A stretch of 64,000 nucleotides of DNA, taken from Bufo bufo (Eukaryota > Chordata > Amphibia > Anura > Bufonidae). The notes beneath the pieces are model-generated. The model was given only the letters and a program-made list of their open reading frames with translations. It was not told where the DNA came from and searched no databases. The stretch lies in the NCBI RefSeq assembly GCF_905171765.1, contig NC_053397.1:4544946-4608945 (forward strand), written 5' to 3'. Of the stretch, positions 1 to 9,870 are shown one piece after another. Every line of letters begins with the position of its first letter. Positions within the stretch are counted from its first letter, which is position 1. The position numbers were made by a program, and so were the translations under genes.

Positions 1-230
1 AAGCCGGGAGCAGCCGTGGCCTCCACATGGGTCCAGACATCGCCACATTCTTTGTTTCATGGTGTCCTTTCTGCTGAGGGGTTGAAGGTCCGACCTGCGC
101 ATGTGCGTCCACCTGAGCCGAGGACAATCCAGCAGGTGGCGCTCTACATCTCATGGGTTACACATCTCCTCAGATCCAGGCTCTGGTGGGAAAACGTGAA
201 TATATTTTGGTGGGAGAAGCCCTTCCTTTA
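1..230. other. Unassigned flank before the foldback element
   Basis: No coding potential or repeat family was recognised. The sequence has ordinary base composition and only a short open frame with no domain signature. It ends where the C-rich tandem array begins at 231. Confidence 0.4.
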
Positions 231-560
231 ACCTCCGCCGTGTTAGCCCCCCCATAACCTCAGCCCTGTTAGCCCCCCCCCCCCATAACCTCCGCCGTGT
301 TAGCCCCCCCCCCATAACCTCCGCCCTGTTAGCCCCCCCCATAACCTCCGCCGTGTTAGCCCCCCCATAACCTCCGCCGTGTTAGCCCCCCCCATAACCT
401 CCGCCGTGTTAGCCCCCCCCATAACCTCCGCCCTGTTAGCCCCCCCCCCCATAACCTCCGCCGTGTTAGCCCCCCCCCATAACCTCCGCCCTGTTAGCCC
501 CCCCATAACCTCCGCCGTGTTAGCCCCCCCCATAACCTCCGCCGTGTTAGCCCCCCCCAT
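231..560 (-). repeat. Left tandem array of foldback element, 12 units
   Basis: Twelve units of about 26-30 bp are present, each containing ACCTCCGCCGTGTTAG and a C run of 6 to 12. Length differences come almost entirely from the homopolymer. Four of the twelve units carry a CCCTG variant in place of CCGTG, a variant that is essentially absent from the right-hand array. Confidence 0.9.
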
Positions 561-933
561 ATCAAAATTTCTGAACAAAACCTATGCAGTCGGTTAGATC
601 TTTGTTAGATCAATTGTTGTTTGCGTTAGATCTCACACAGAAGGAGAGATATTTACAGTTATTTGCAGGGGGGGGGGGGCTAACCCGTCATCAGCCCCCC
701 CTTATCAAAAAATTGACCAAACAATTAGCTATTCTGGAAGATATTTGTTAGATCCGGTATCAACTAGTGGTTTTGTTAGATCTCACATAATTACAGACTT
801 ATTAAGTGATTAATGAGGGGGGGCTAGCAGACTAATAGGCCTTCGTTAGATCCGGTGAGATCAAGTGGTTTCAACGTTAGATCTGATATAATTACAGAGA
901 TATTTCACATGAAAACACAGATATTAGGTAATA

Positions 934-2500
934 CACTGCTCAAAAAAATAAAGGGAACACAAAAATAACACATCCTAGATCTGAGTTAATTAAATATTCT
1001 TCTGAAATCCTTTGTTCTTTACATAGTTGAATGTGCCGACAACAAAATCACACAAAATAAAAAAATGGAAATCAAATTTTTTAACCCATGGAGGTCTGGA
1101 TTTGGAGTCACCCCCAAAATTAAAGTGGAAAAACACACTACAGGCTGATCCAACTTTGATGTAATGTCCTTAAAACAAGTCAAAATGAGGCTCAGTAGTG
1201 TGTGTGGCCTCCACGTGCCTGTATGACCTCCCTACAACGCCTGTGCATGCTCCTGATGAGGTGGCGGACAGTCTCCTGAGGGATCTCCTCCCAGACCTGG
1301 ACTAAAGCATCTGCCAACTCCTGGACAGTCTGTGGTGCAACGTGACGTTGGTGGATAGAGCGAGACATGATGTCCCAGATGTGCTCAATTGGATTCAGGT
1401 CTGGGGAACGGGCGGGCCAGTCCATAGCATCAATGCCTTCGTCTTGCAGGAACTGCTGACACACTCCAGCCACATGAGGTCTAGCATTGTCTTGCATTAG
1501 GAGGAACCCAGGGCCAACCGCACCAGCATATGGTCTCACAAGGGGTCTGAGAATCTCATCTCGGTACCTAAAGGCGGTCAGGCTACCTCTGACGAGCACA
1601 TGGAGGGCTGTGCGGCCCTCCAAAGAAATGCCACCCCACACCATTACTGACCCAATGCCAAACCGGTCATGCTGGAGGATGTTGCAGGCAGCAGAACGTT
1701 CTCCACGGCGTCTCCAGACTCTGTCACGTCTGTCACATGTGCTCAGTGTGAACCTGCTTTCATCTGTGAAGAACACAGGGCGCCAGTGGCGAATTTGCCA
1801 ATCTTGGTGTTCTCTGGCAAATGCCAAACGTCCTGCACGGTGTTGGGCTGTAAGCACAACCCCCACCTGTGGACGTCGGGCCCTCATATCACCCTCATGG
1901 AGTCTGTTTCTGACCGTTTGAGCAGACACATGCACATTTGTGGCCTGCTGGAGGTCATTTTGCTGGGCTCTGGCAGTGCTCCTCCTGTTCCTCCTTGCAC
2001 AAAGGCGGAGGTAGCGGTCCTGCTGCTGGGTTGTTGCCCTCCTACGGCCTCCTCCACGTCTCCTGATGTACTGGCCTGTCTCCTGGTAGCGCCTCCATGC
2101 TCTGGACACTACGCTGACAGACACAGCAAACCTTCTTGCCACAGCTCGCATTGATGTGCCATCCTGGATAAGCTGCACTACCTGAGCCACTTGTGTGGGT
2201 TGTAGACTCCGTCTCATGCTACCACTAGAGTGAAAGCACCGCCAGCATTCAAAAGTGACCAAAACATCAGCCAGGAAGCATAGGAACTGAGAAGTGGTCT
2301 GTGGTCACCACCTGCAGAACCACTCCTTTATTGGGGGTGTCTTGCTAATTGCCTATCATTTCCACCTGTTGTCTATCCCATGTGAAATTGATTGTCACTC
2401 AGTGTTGCTTCCTCAGTGGACAGTTTGATGTCACAGAAGTGTGATTGACTTGGAGTTACATTGTGTTGTTTAAGTGTTTCCTTTATTTTTTTGAGCAGTG
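934..2500 (-). mobile_element. Tc1/mariner (DD34E) transposon, apparently complete, copy 1
   Basis: The element begins CACTGCTCAAAAAAATAAAG at 934 and ends with the inverse of that terminus at 2500. TA dinucleotides at 932-933 and 2501-2502 fit the Tc1 target duplication. It carries an uninterrupted transposase frame on the - strand (1192-2262). It sits inside the left arm of the foldback element, so it is younger than that element. A second copy lies at 45952-47506. Confidence 0.92.
1192..2262 (-). CDS. Tc1-like transposase, DD34E, intact 356 residues
   Basis: This is the cut-and-paste transposase that binds the element's inverted termini and inserts at TA. The N-terminal part (about 20-130) has helix-turn-helix character with basic stretches such as RRRGGGRRR. 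The catalytic triad is D167 (FFTDESRF), D258 (MQDNARPH) and E293 ([11 protein letters not shown]), with 34 residues between the last two, which defines DD34E. No stop or frameshift interrupts it. Met16 (MRRSLQPTQ) may be the true start, because the first 15 residues add no recognisable domain. The length is typical of Tc1 transposases (about 340). It shares nearly the same sequence with the broken copy at 46204-47267. Confidence 0.93.
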   Translation of the reverse strand: MVTFECWRCFHSSGSMRRSLQPTQVAQVVQLIQDGTSMRAVARRFAVSVSVVSRAWRRYQETGQYIRRRGGGRRRATTQQQDRYLRLCARRNRRSTARAQQNDLQQATNVHVSAQTVRNRLHEGDMRARRPQVGVVLTAQHRAGRLAFAREHQDWQIRHWRPVFFTDESRFTLSTCDRRDRVWRRRGERSAACNILQHDRFGIGSVMVWGGISLEGRTALHVLVRGSLTAFRYRDEILRPLVRPYAGAVGPGFLLMQDNARPHVAGVCQQFLQDEGIDAMDWPARSPDLNPIEHIWDIMSRSIHQRHVAPQTVQELADALVQVWEEIPQETVRHLIRSMHRRCREVIQARGGHTHY

Positions 2501-3050
2501 TATTAAATAGGGGGGCTAGCCCCCCAACATGCAATTTTCTGGTAAAATTTGATGCAGACTAATAGGCCTTTGTTAGATCCGGTAAGATCCAGTGGTTTTA
2601 ATGTTAGATCTCATATAATTACAGAGATATTATGGATATTTGGTATTACAGAAGGGGGAGCTATCCCCCCTATTTATTACTACCTAATATCTGTGTTTTC
2701 ATGTGAAATATCTCTGTAATTATATCAGATCTAACGTTGAAACCACTTGATCTCACCGGATCTAACGAAGGCCTATTAGTCTGCTAGCCCCCCCTCATTA
2801 ATCACTTAATAAGTCTGTAATTATGTGAGATCTAACAAAACCACTAGTTGATACCGGATCTAACAAATATCTTCCAGAATAGCTAATTGTTTGGTCCATT
2901 TTTTGATAAGGGGGGGCTGATGACGGGTTAGCCCCCCCGCCTGCAAATAACTGTTACTATCTCTCCTTCTGTGTGAGATCTAACGCAAACAACAATTGAT
3001 CTAACAAAGATCTAACCGACTGCATAGGTTTTGTGCAGAAATTTTGATAT

Positions 3051-4637
3051 GGGGGGGCTAACACGGCGGAGGTTATGGGGGGGGCTAACACGGCGGAGGT
3101 TATGGGGGGGGGGCTAACACGGCGGAGGTTATGGGGGGGGCTAACACGGCGGAGGTTATGGGGGGGCTAACACGGCGGAGGTTATGGGGGGGGGGCTAAC
3201 ACGGCGGAGGTTATGGGGGGGGCTAACACGGCGGAGGTTATGGGGGGGGGGCTAACACGGCTGAGGTTATGGGGGGGGGGGCTAACACGGCGGAGGTTAT
3301 GGGGGGGGCTAACACGGCTGAGGTTATGGGGGGGCTAACACGGCTGAGGTTATGGGGGGGCTAACACGGCTGAGGTTATGGGGGGACTAACACGGCGGAG
3401 GTTATGGGGGGCTAACACGGCGGAGGTTATGGGGGGCTAACACGGCGGAGGTTATGGGGGGGGCTAACACGGCGGAGGTTATGGGGGGGGCTAACACGGC
3501 GGAGGTTATGGGGGGGGCTAACACGGCGGAGGTTATGGGGGGGGCTAACACGGCTGAGGTTATGGGGGGACTAACACGGCGGAGGTTATGGGGGGGCTAA
3601 AACGGCGGAGGTTATGGGGGGCTAACACGGCGGAGGTTATGGGGGGCTAACACGGCTGAGGTTATGGGGGGGGCTAACACGGCTGAGGTTATGGGGGGCT
3701 AACACGGCGGAGGTTATGGGGGGCTAACACGGCGGAGGTTATGGGGGGGCTAAAACGGCGGAGGTTATGGGGGGGCTAACACGGCGGAGGTTATGGGGGG
3801 GCTAACACGGCTGAGGTTATGGGGGGCTAACACGGCTGAGGTTATGGGGGGGCTAACACGGCTGAGGTTATGGGGGGGCTAACACGGCGGAGGTTATGGG
3901 GGGCAAACACGGCGGAGGTTATGGGGGGGCTAACACGGCTGAGGTTATGGGGGGGCTAACACGGCGGAGGTTATGGGGGGCTAACACGGCGGAGGTTATG
4001 GGGGGGCTAACACGGCGTAGGTTTTGGGGGGCTAACACGGCGGAGGTTATGGGGGGGCTAACAGGGCCGAGGTTATGGGGGGGCTAACACGGCGGAGGTT
4101 ATGGGGGGGCTAACACGGCGGAGGTTATGGGGGGCTAACACGGCGGAGGTTATGGGGGGCTAACACGGCGGAGGTTATGGGGGGGCTAACACGGCGGAGG
4201 TTATGGGGGGGGGCTAACACGGCGGAGGTTATGGGGGGCTAACACGGCTGAGGTTATGGGGGGGCTAACACGGCGGAGGTTATGGGGGGCTAACACGGCG
4301 GAGGTTATGGGGGGGCTAACACGGCTGAGGTTATGGGGGGGCTAACACGGCGGAGGTTATGGGGGGCTAACACGGCGGAGGTTATGGGGGGGCTAACACG
4401 GCGTAGGTTTTGGGGGGCTAACACGGCGGAGGTTATGGGGGGCTAACACGGCGGAGGTTATGGGGGGGCTAACACGGCGGAGGTTATGGGGGGGCTAACA
4501 CGGCGGAGGTTATGGGGGGCTAACACGGCGGAGGTTATGGGGGGGCTAACACGGCGGAGGTTATGGGGGGCTAACACGGCGGAGGTTATGGGGGGGCTAA
4601 CACGGCGGAGGTTATGGGGGGCTAACACGGCGGAGGT
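3051..4637 (+). repeat. Right tandem array of foldback element, about 58 units
   Basis: Units of 26-30 bp follow the pattern G6-11 CTAACACGGCGGAGGTTAT. A frequent variant has CGGCTGAGG, and rare ones have AAAACGG or GCGTAGGTTTTG. The array ends abruptly within a unit at about 4637, before unrelated CpG-rich DNA. Short open frames through it are by-products of the repetition. Confidence 0.95.
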
Positions 4638-4689
4638 CTTCCATGCGGTAAACTGGGGAGCTGAGGTCTGTGCAAACAGTTATAGGCCC

Positions 4690-5190
4690 GAGGCTGCACA
4701 TCTGTGGGCGGGGTCACGGTCTCCTGATAACGCGGCCGGTTCTGTCAGGTTCTCCTCTGTGCAGTTCACACACGGCGGTAACGCCAGACCCAGCCAATCA
4801 GATGCCGGGATGTCTCCTCTCAGCCAATCACAAGGAGGGCGCTGACTGCTGATTGGCTGAGCTGCTCCACACATGAGCTAAGGTCTGGAGCTGCGGTTTT
4901 TCTCTCAGATCCCGGGTGATGGCGGCCGTTGACATCACTGACGGATCCTGTGAGAATCCCCTAATGATGGGTACGGCCTGCTGTAGAGAGCGGGCCTACC
5001 CCCCGCCAGTCACAAGATGGCCACACATATCCCACTGCCCGACAGTCACAACATGGCCGTCACCAGGACTACAGCACCCACAATCCTCTGCGTCCGGACA
5101 GTCTGTGGAGGGAAAGAGAAGGCGCGCAGCTCGGTGACGTGTTAGGTGTGCGACCGAAGAGCCGAGAGCGTGAGAGACGGAGGCCGAGAG
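4690..5190 (+). promoter_or_regulatory. DCAF1: Putative DCAF1 CpG-rich promoter and non-coding exon 1
   Basis: This CpG-rich stretch has three NF-Y-type CCAAT boxes at regular spacing: 4794-4798, 4824-4828 and an inverted ATTGG at 4852-4856. Downstream are YY1-like ATGGCGGC (4919-4926) and AAGATGGCC (5014-5022), a ZNF143-like ACTACAGCACCCACAATCC (5068-5086) and a CRE-like TGACGT (5135-5140). A possible splice donor, GAG followed by GTGAGA, is at 5190/5191. No other gene start is visible nearby, and the next + strand gene is DCAF1, whose first coding exon begins with a splice acceptor. Assignment to DCAF1 is inferred from position. A bidirectional promoter serving a gene to the left is possible. 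Confidence 0.55.
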
Positions 5191-5318
5191 GTGAGAGACA
5201 CCGGGGGCGATGGGAGACTGAGGGGGAGAGAAGAGACCGGTGCCGGGCGGCGGAAAGAGACCGAGGAGAGCGAAACCGGGGGAGAAGAGACTGGCTCTGA
5301 GGAAGAGACAGGCACAAT

Positions 5319-7178
5319 ACAGGAGGAGAGACAGGTTGTCAGGTAGAGACAGTCACAATACAGGAGAAGAGACAGGTTGTCAGGTAGAGACAGTCACAAT
5401 ACAGGAGAAGAGACAGGTTCTGAGGTAGAGACAGTCAAAATACAGGAAGAGAGTCAGGTTGTCAGGTAGAGACAGTCAAAATACAGAAGAGACATGTTCT
5501 GAGGTAGAGACAGTCACAATACAGGAGAAGAGACATCTTCTGAGGTAGAGACAGTCACAATACAGGAGAAGAGACAGGTTGTCAGGTAGAGACAGTCACA
5601 ATACAGGAGAAGAGACAGGTTCTGAGGTAGAGACAGTCAAAATACAGGAAGAGAGTCAGGTTGTCAGGTAGAGACAGTCAAAATACAGAAGAGACATGTT
5701 CTGAGGTAGAGACAGTCACAATACAGGAGAAGAGACATCTTCTGAGGTAGAGACAGTCACAATACAGGAGAAGCGACATCTTCTGAGGTAGAGACAGTCA
5801 CAATACAGGAGAAGAGACATCTTCTGAGGTAGAGACAGTCACAATACAGGAGAAGCGACATCTTCTGAGGTAGAGACAGTCACAATTCAGGAGAAGCGAC
5901 ATCTTCTGAGGTAGAGCCAGTCACAATTCAGGAGAAGAGACATCTTCTGAGGTAGAGACAGTCACAATACAGGAGAAGAGACATCTGAGGTAGAGACACT
6001 CACAATACAGGAGAAGAGACATCTTCTGAGGTAGAGACAGTCACAATACAGGAGAAGAGACATCTTCTGAGGTAGAGACAGTCACAGTACAGGAGAAGAG
6101 ACATCTTCTGAGGTAGAGACAGTCACAATACAGGAGAAGAGACATCTTCTGAGGTAGAGACAGTCACAATTCTGGAGAAGCGACATCTTCTGAGGTAGAG
6201 ACAGTCACAGTACAGGAGAAGAGACCGGTTCAGAGGTAGAGACAGTCACAGTACAGGAGAAGAGACATCTTCTGAGGTAGAGACAGTCACAATACAGGAG
6301 AAGAGACATCTTCTGAGGTAGAGACAGTCACAATACAGGAGAAGAGACATCTTCTGAGGTAGAGACAGTCACAGTACAGGAGAAGAGACCGGTTCAGAGG
6401 TAGAGACAGTCACAGTACAGGAGAAGACTGTTCTGAGGTACAGTCAGTCACAGTACAGGAGGAGAGACAGGTTGTGAGGTAGAGACAGTCACAATACAGG
6501 AGAAGACTGTTCTGAGGTACAGTCAGTCACAGTACAGGAGAAGAGACTGTTCTGAGGTACAGTCAGTCACAGTACAGGAGAAGAGACTGTTCTGAGGTAC
6601 AGTCAGTCACAGTACAGGAGAAGAGACTGTTCTGAGGTACAGTCAGTCACAGTACAGGAGAAGAGACTGTTCTGAGGTAGAGACAGTCACAGTACAGGAG
6701 GAGAGACAGGTTGTGAGGTAGAGGCAGTCACAGTACAGGAGGAGAGACAGGTTGTGAGGTAGAGGCGGTCACAGTACAGGAGAAGAGACAGGTTGTGAGG
6801 TAGAGGCAGTCACAGTACAGGAGAAGAGACAGGTTGTGAGGTAGAGGCAGTCACAGTACAGGAGAAGAGACAGGTTGTGAGGTAGAGGCAGTCACAGTAC
6901 AGGAGAAGAGACTGTTCTGAGGTACAGTCAGTCACAGTACAGGAGGAGAGACAGGTTGTGAGGTAGAGGCGGTCACAGTACAGGAGAAGAGACTGTTCTG
7001 AGGTACAGTCAGTCACAGTACAGGAGGAGAGACAGGTTGTGAGGTAGAGGCAGTCACAGTACAGGAGGAGAGACAGGTTGTGAGGTAGAGGCAGTCACAG
7101 TACAGGAGGAGAGACAGGTTGTGAGGTAGAGGCAGTCACAGTACAGGAGAAGAGACAGGTTGTGAGGTAGAGGCAGTC
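5319..7178. repeat. Minisatellite, about 41-bp unit, roughly 45 copies
   Basis: The unit contains GAGGTAGAGACAGTCACAAT followed by ACAGGAGAAGAGACATCTTCT. The array drifts from left to right: early units have GTTGTCAGG, middle units CATCTTCTGAGG, later units TGTTCTGAGGTACAGTCAG, and the last GTTGTGAGGTAGAGGC. A five-unit block recurs with an offset of about 202 bp (5441 and 5643). It starts just inside the presumed intron 1 of DCAF1. Confidence 0.9.
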
Positions 7179-7854
7179 TCAGCACTGGATGAAGTGGCAG
7201 AGCTCCCTGTCTGTGCTCCTCGGACTGGGCCGGAGCCGCCGTCTCCGGTTCTGATCTCGTGGTAAAGGCGATATTACAGAAAACAAACCTCAATTGTTTT
7301 TAATTTAATGGCGATTATTGATTTTCTTGATTATTTTTGTATTTTATATCAGAACGTCCGGTATTTATTTTCCTGCCGCTGTTTTCATCCTCCCCATTGT
7401 TTGGTACCAGGACTGATTAACATTTATATTTTATAGGGATAGGAGCGGTTCCGTTATCTTTTGCATTTTTCCTATTTTTGCGCAGTTCATGGGCGGTGTA
7501 AATACCGTCATCGGTTGTGGCAACAGCGCAATACCGTTAATATGTGATGTGGTGTTTAACTAAATATAACCACTTTTATGGAAAAATAAGTAATAGAGAG
7601 GGGTCGGTGCGGCATCCAAGAGGAGGGCAAGACGGACCGTGTCACTCTGGAAGGATGGCACATGTGAAGGGGCTAAAAGGCAATTGCTTAAATATTAGTT
7701 GCCAAAGGAATTGCATGGATAGCAATTCCATAAATGTAATAAAAAAGGGGGTGAATAAATGATGGGTGCATGCATGTAGGAATCCCAAAATATTCTAAAA
7801 AGCTGTAAGAAGTGAATCTGTAGCAGAAGGTTAAATAAAAAATATATATAGTCA
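7179..7854. other. Intronic sequence without recognised features
   Basis: AT-rich, non-repetitive DNA lies between two minisatellites in presumed DCAF1 intron 1. No gene, RNA or transposon terminus was recognised. Confidence 0.4.
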
Positions 7855-8288
7855 CAGGGGCAGGCGACGGCGACAGGGGCAGGAGACGGCGACAGGGGCA
7901 GGAGACGGCGACAGGGGCAGGAGACGGCGACAGGGGCAGGAGACGGCGACAGGGGCAGGAGACGGCGACAGGGGCAGGAGACGGCGACAGGGGCAGGAGA
8001 CGGCGACAGGGGCAGGAGACGGCGACAGGGGCAGGAGACGAGACGGCGACAGGGGCAGGCGACGAGACGGCGACAGGGGCAGGCGACGAGACGGCGACAG
8101 GGGCAGGCGACGAGACGGCGACAGGGGCAGGCGACAGGGGCAGGCGACGAGACGGCGACAGGGGCAGGCGACGAGACGGCGACAGGGGCAGGCGACGAGA
8201 CGGCGACAGGGGCAGGCGACGAGACGGCGACAGGGGCAGGCGACGAGACGGCGACAGGGGCAGGCGACGAGACGGCGACAGGGGCAGG
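7855..8288. repeat. Minisatellite with two unit lengths (19 bp then 24 bp)
   Basis: The first part repeats GACAGGGGCAGGAGACGGC (19 bp). The second part repeats a 24-bp form in which GCGACGAGACGGC replaces GAGACGGC. Long open frames on the - strand here, rich in Pro, Ala, Val and Ser, are products of the repeat and are not genes. Confidence 0.93.
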
Positions 8289-8548
8289 TTCTGTGAGGTC
8301 ACAATTGGCACATGTAATGGGTGACAATGAGGTGACAGATTGTGTCGTGGAGCAGCAGAGAAGACGTTGGGGGTTGTGGCTGCTGGAAGAGACCCAGTGA
8401 CAGACAGCAATGGGTGAGAGACGGGGATGAGACAGCTGTGAACTGCCTGAGATGGTTGACACCCAACTGGTCACCAGATTAGCTGGGGAGCCAGTGATGC
8501 TTTTCTGCTCCAGTGGGGTGTGTGGTTGGGTTGTACCACTTCCATAGT

Positions 8549-8571
8549 GGGGGGGGGGGGGGGGGGGGGGG
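8549..8571 (+). repeat. G23 homopolymer
   Basis: An uninterrupted run of 23 G is present. Its length may vary between reads or individuals. Confidence 0.95.
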
Positions 8572-8688
8572 AAATGTCATATTTAGAGAGAGTTTTAAAA
8601 TCTAAAAAATGAAAATGGCGCAGATGTTACACAGTGCGACGCTCGACTCCAGTGGTGGGTTCTATCTGATGCTATTTTTTTTGCTTAA

Positions 8689-9170
8689 GGCCTATTGCAC
8701 ACGACCGTATGGCTTTTTCAGTGTTTTGCGGTCCGTTTTTCACGGATACGTTCCGTCTTTTGTTTCCGTTGTGTTTCCGTTTCTGTTCCGTTTTTCCGTT
8801 CCGTTTTTCCGTATGCCATGTACAGTATACAGTAATTACATAGATAAAATTGGGCTAGGCATAACATTTTCAATAGATGTTTTAGCAAAAAATGCAACCG
8901 AAACGGAAGACATACGGATGCATTTCTGTATGTATTCCGTTTTTTTTTGCGGACCCATTGACTTGAATGGAGCCACGGACCGTGATTTGCGGGCAATAAT
9001 AGGACATGTTCTATGTTAAAACGGAACGGAAAAACGGAAATACGGAAACGGAATGCATACGGAGTACATTCAGTTTTTTTTGCGGAACCATTGAAATGAA
9101 TGGTTCCGTATACGGAACGCAAAAAACGGCCAGTAAACGGGGAAAAAAAACCGGCCGTGTGCAGGAGGCC
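8689..9170. mobile_element. Harbinger-like MITE with TAA target duplication
   Basis: The termini GGCCTATTGCACACGACCG and its imperfect inverse ending GTGTGCAGGAGGCC are flanked by TAA (8686-8688 and 9171-9173). The interior is self-complementary, with CCGTTTTTCCGT-type repeats and the motif CCATTGAAATGAATGG. It has no transposase. A three-base TWA duplication suits the PIF/Harbinger superfamily, and that assignment is an inference. Confidence 0.75.
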
Positions 9171-9343
9171 TAAGTGAATTGATCTCTTGCGCTCTGTGTG
9201 GTGATCTGTGGGGGTGTCAGTGCCGGAATCCCACAGCACGACCACCTGAGGGGTCTGGGTTGTGGTTGTGATCTCCGCCTTTTTATTAGATTTAAATACA
9301 ATTTAGTAGATAACGCCGCGGTAGATACAGCAAGGAGCCGTCC

Positions 9344-9600
9344 CAGTCTGGGCAGCGCGGTGGCTCAGTGGTTAGCGCTGGTGGGCAGCGCGGTGGCTCA
9401 GTGGTTGGCACTGGTGGGCAGCGCGGTGGCTCAGTGGTTGGCACTGGTGGGCAGCGCGGTGGCTCAGTGGTTGGCACTGGTAGGCAGCGCGGTGGCTCAG
9501 TGGTTGGCACTGGTGGGCAGCGCGGTGGCTCAGTGGTTGGCACTGGTGGGCAGCGCAGTGGTTGGCACTGGTGGGCAGCGCGGTGGCGTGCTGCTCTCAG
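9344..9600 (+). repeat. 33-bp tandem array of tRNA-SINE box-A-like units
   Basis: About seven units contain GCGCGGTGGCTCAGTGGTT followed by GGCACTGGTGGGCA. The core TGGCTCAGTGG fits the RNA polymerase III box A pattern and matches the head of a common vertebrate tRNA-derived SINE family. No box B (GGTTCRANNCC) was found within or just after the array. The unit length of 33 bp keeps all frames open, which explains open frames on both strands. Confidence 0.85.
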
Positions 9601-9727
9601 TGCGCTCCATGTTCTCCTTAGCAGCACAGGGGAGAAGGAAGCAGTCTCTCCCTCCCCCCTGTGCCGTTGCCACCAATGAGGAGAGAGGGGCGGGCGCACT
9701 GAGTCACCAATGAGGAGAGAGGGGTGG

Positions 9728-9870
9728 GCTAATTGCGCCACCAATAAAAGTAAACGTTTAATACAAATCCAGGAGGCGGGTGCTGGCGGGGAGCTGCGAT
9801 CAGCGGCAGTTAACCCCTCAGGTGCCGCACCCGCCTCCTGTATTAAATTTTAATTATCAATGGTGGCGCA
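9728..9870. repeat. Inverted repeat (short palindromic element)
   Basis: Sequences around GCGCCACCAATAAAA and TATCAATGGTGGCGC, and around TACAAATCCAGGAGGCGGGT and ACCCGCCTCCTGTATTA, are mutually inverse. TAACCCCTCAGGTGCCGCAC at 9811 is shared with the large palindromic MITE near 49974, so the two are probably related. Confidence 0.6.

Larger units (their letters stand above)
231..4637. mobile_element. Foldback-like non-autonomous DNA transposon, long inverted arms capped by tandem arrays
   Basis: A left array (231-560) and left unique arm (561-931) are mirrored by a right unique arm (about 2681-3050) and right array (3051-4637). Where compared by eye the unique arms are almost identical in inverse orientation, for example 828-930 against 2681-2783. 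The caps are tandem copies of a 26-30 bp unit, CTAACACGGCGGAGGTTATG followed by a G run, with 12 copies on the left and roughly 58 on the right. This architecture resembles foldback elements. The only transposase inside belongs to an inserted Tc1 element (934-2500), so the host element appears non-autonomous. Without Tc1 it is about 2.8 kb. No clean target-site duplication was found, so the outer boundaries are provisional. The element class is an inference from structure only. Confidence 0.7.

Noticed and set aside
231..4637. CRISPR-like or telomere-like appearance of regular short repeats
   Set aside because: The units are contiguous with no unique spacers, and the unit contains TTAGCCCCCC rather than a TTAGGG telomere repeat. 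The genome is eukaryotic.
222..4642. CTTCC on both sides of the foldback element as a target duplication
   Set aside because: The left copy is separated from the array by TTTA while the right copy abuts it, so the match may be chance.
7688..8474. Two overlapping - strand frames of 240-259 codons rich in Pro, Ala, Val and Ser
   Set aside because: They are translations of the 19/24-bp minisatellite. No start context, splice structure or family similarity supports a gene.
9198..9744. Frames of 103-171 codons on both strands
   Set aside because: They follow from a 33-bp repeat whose length is a multiple of three, which keeps frames open without selection.
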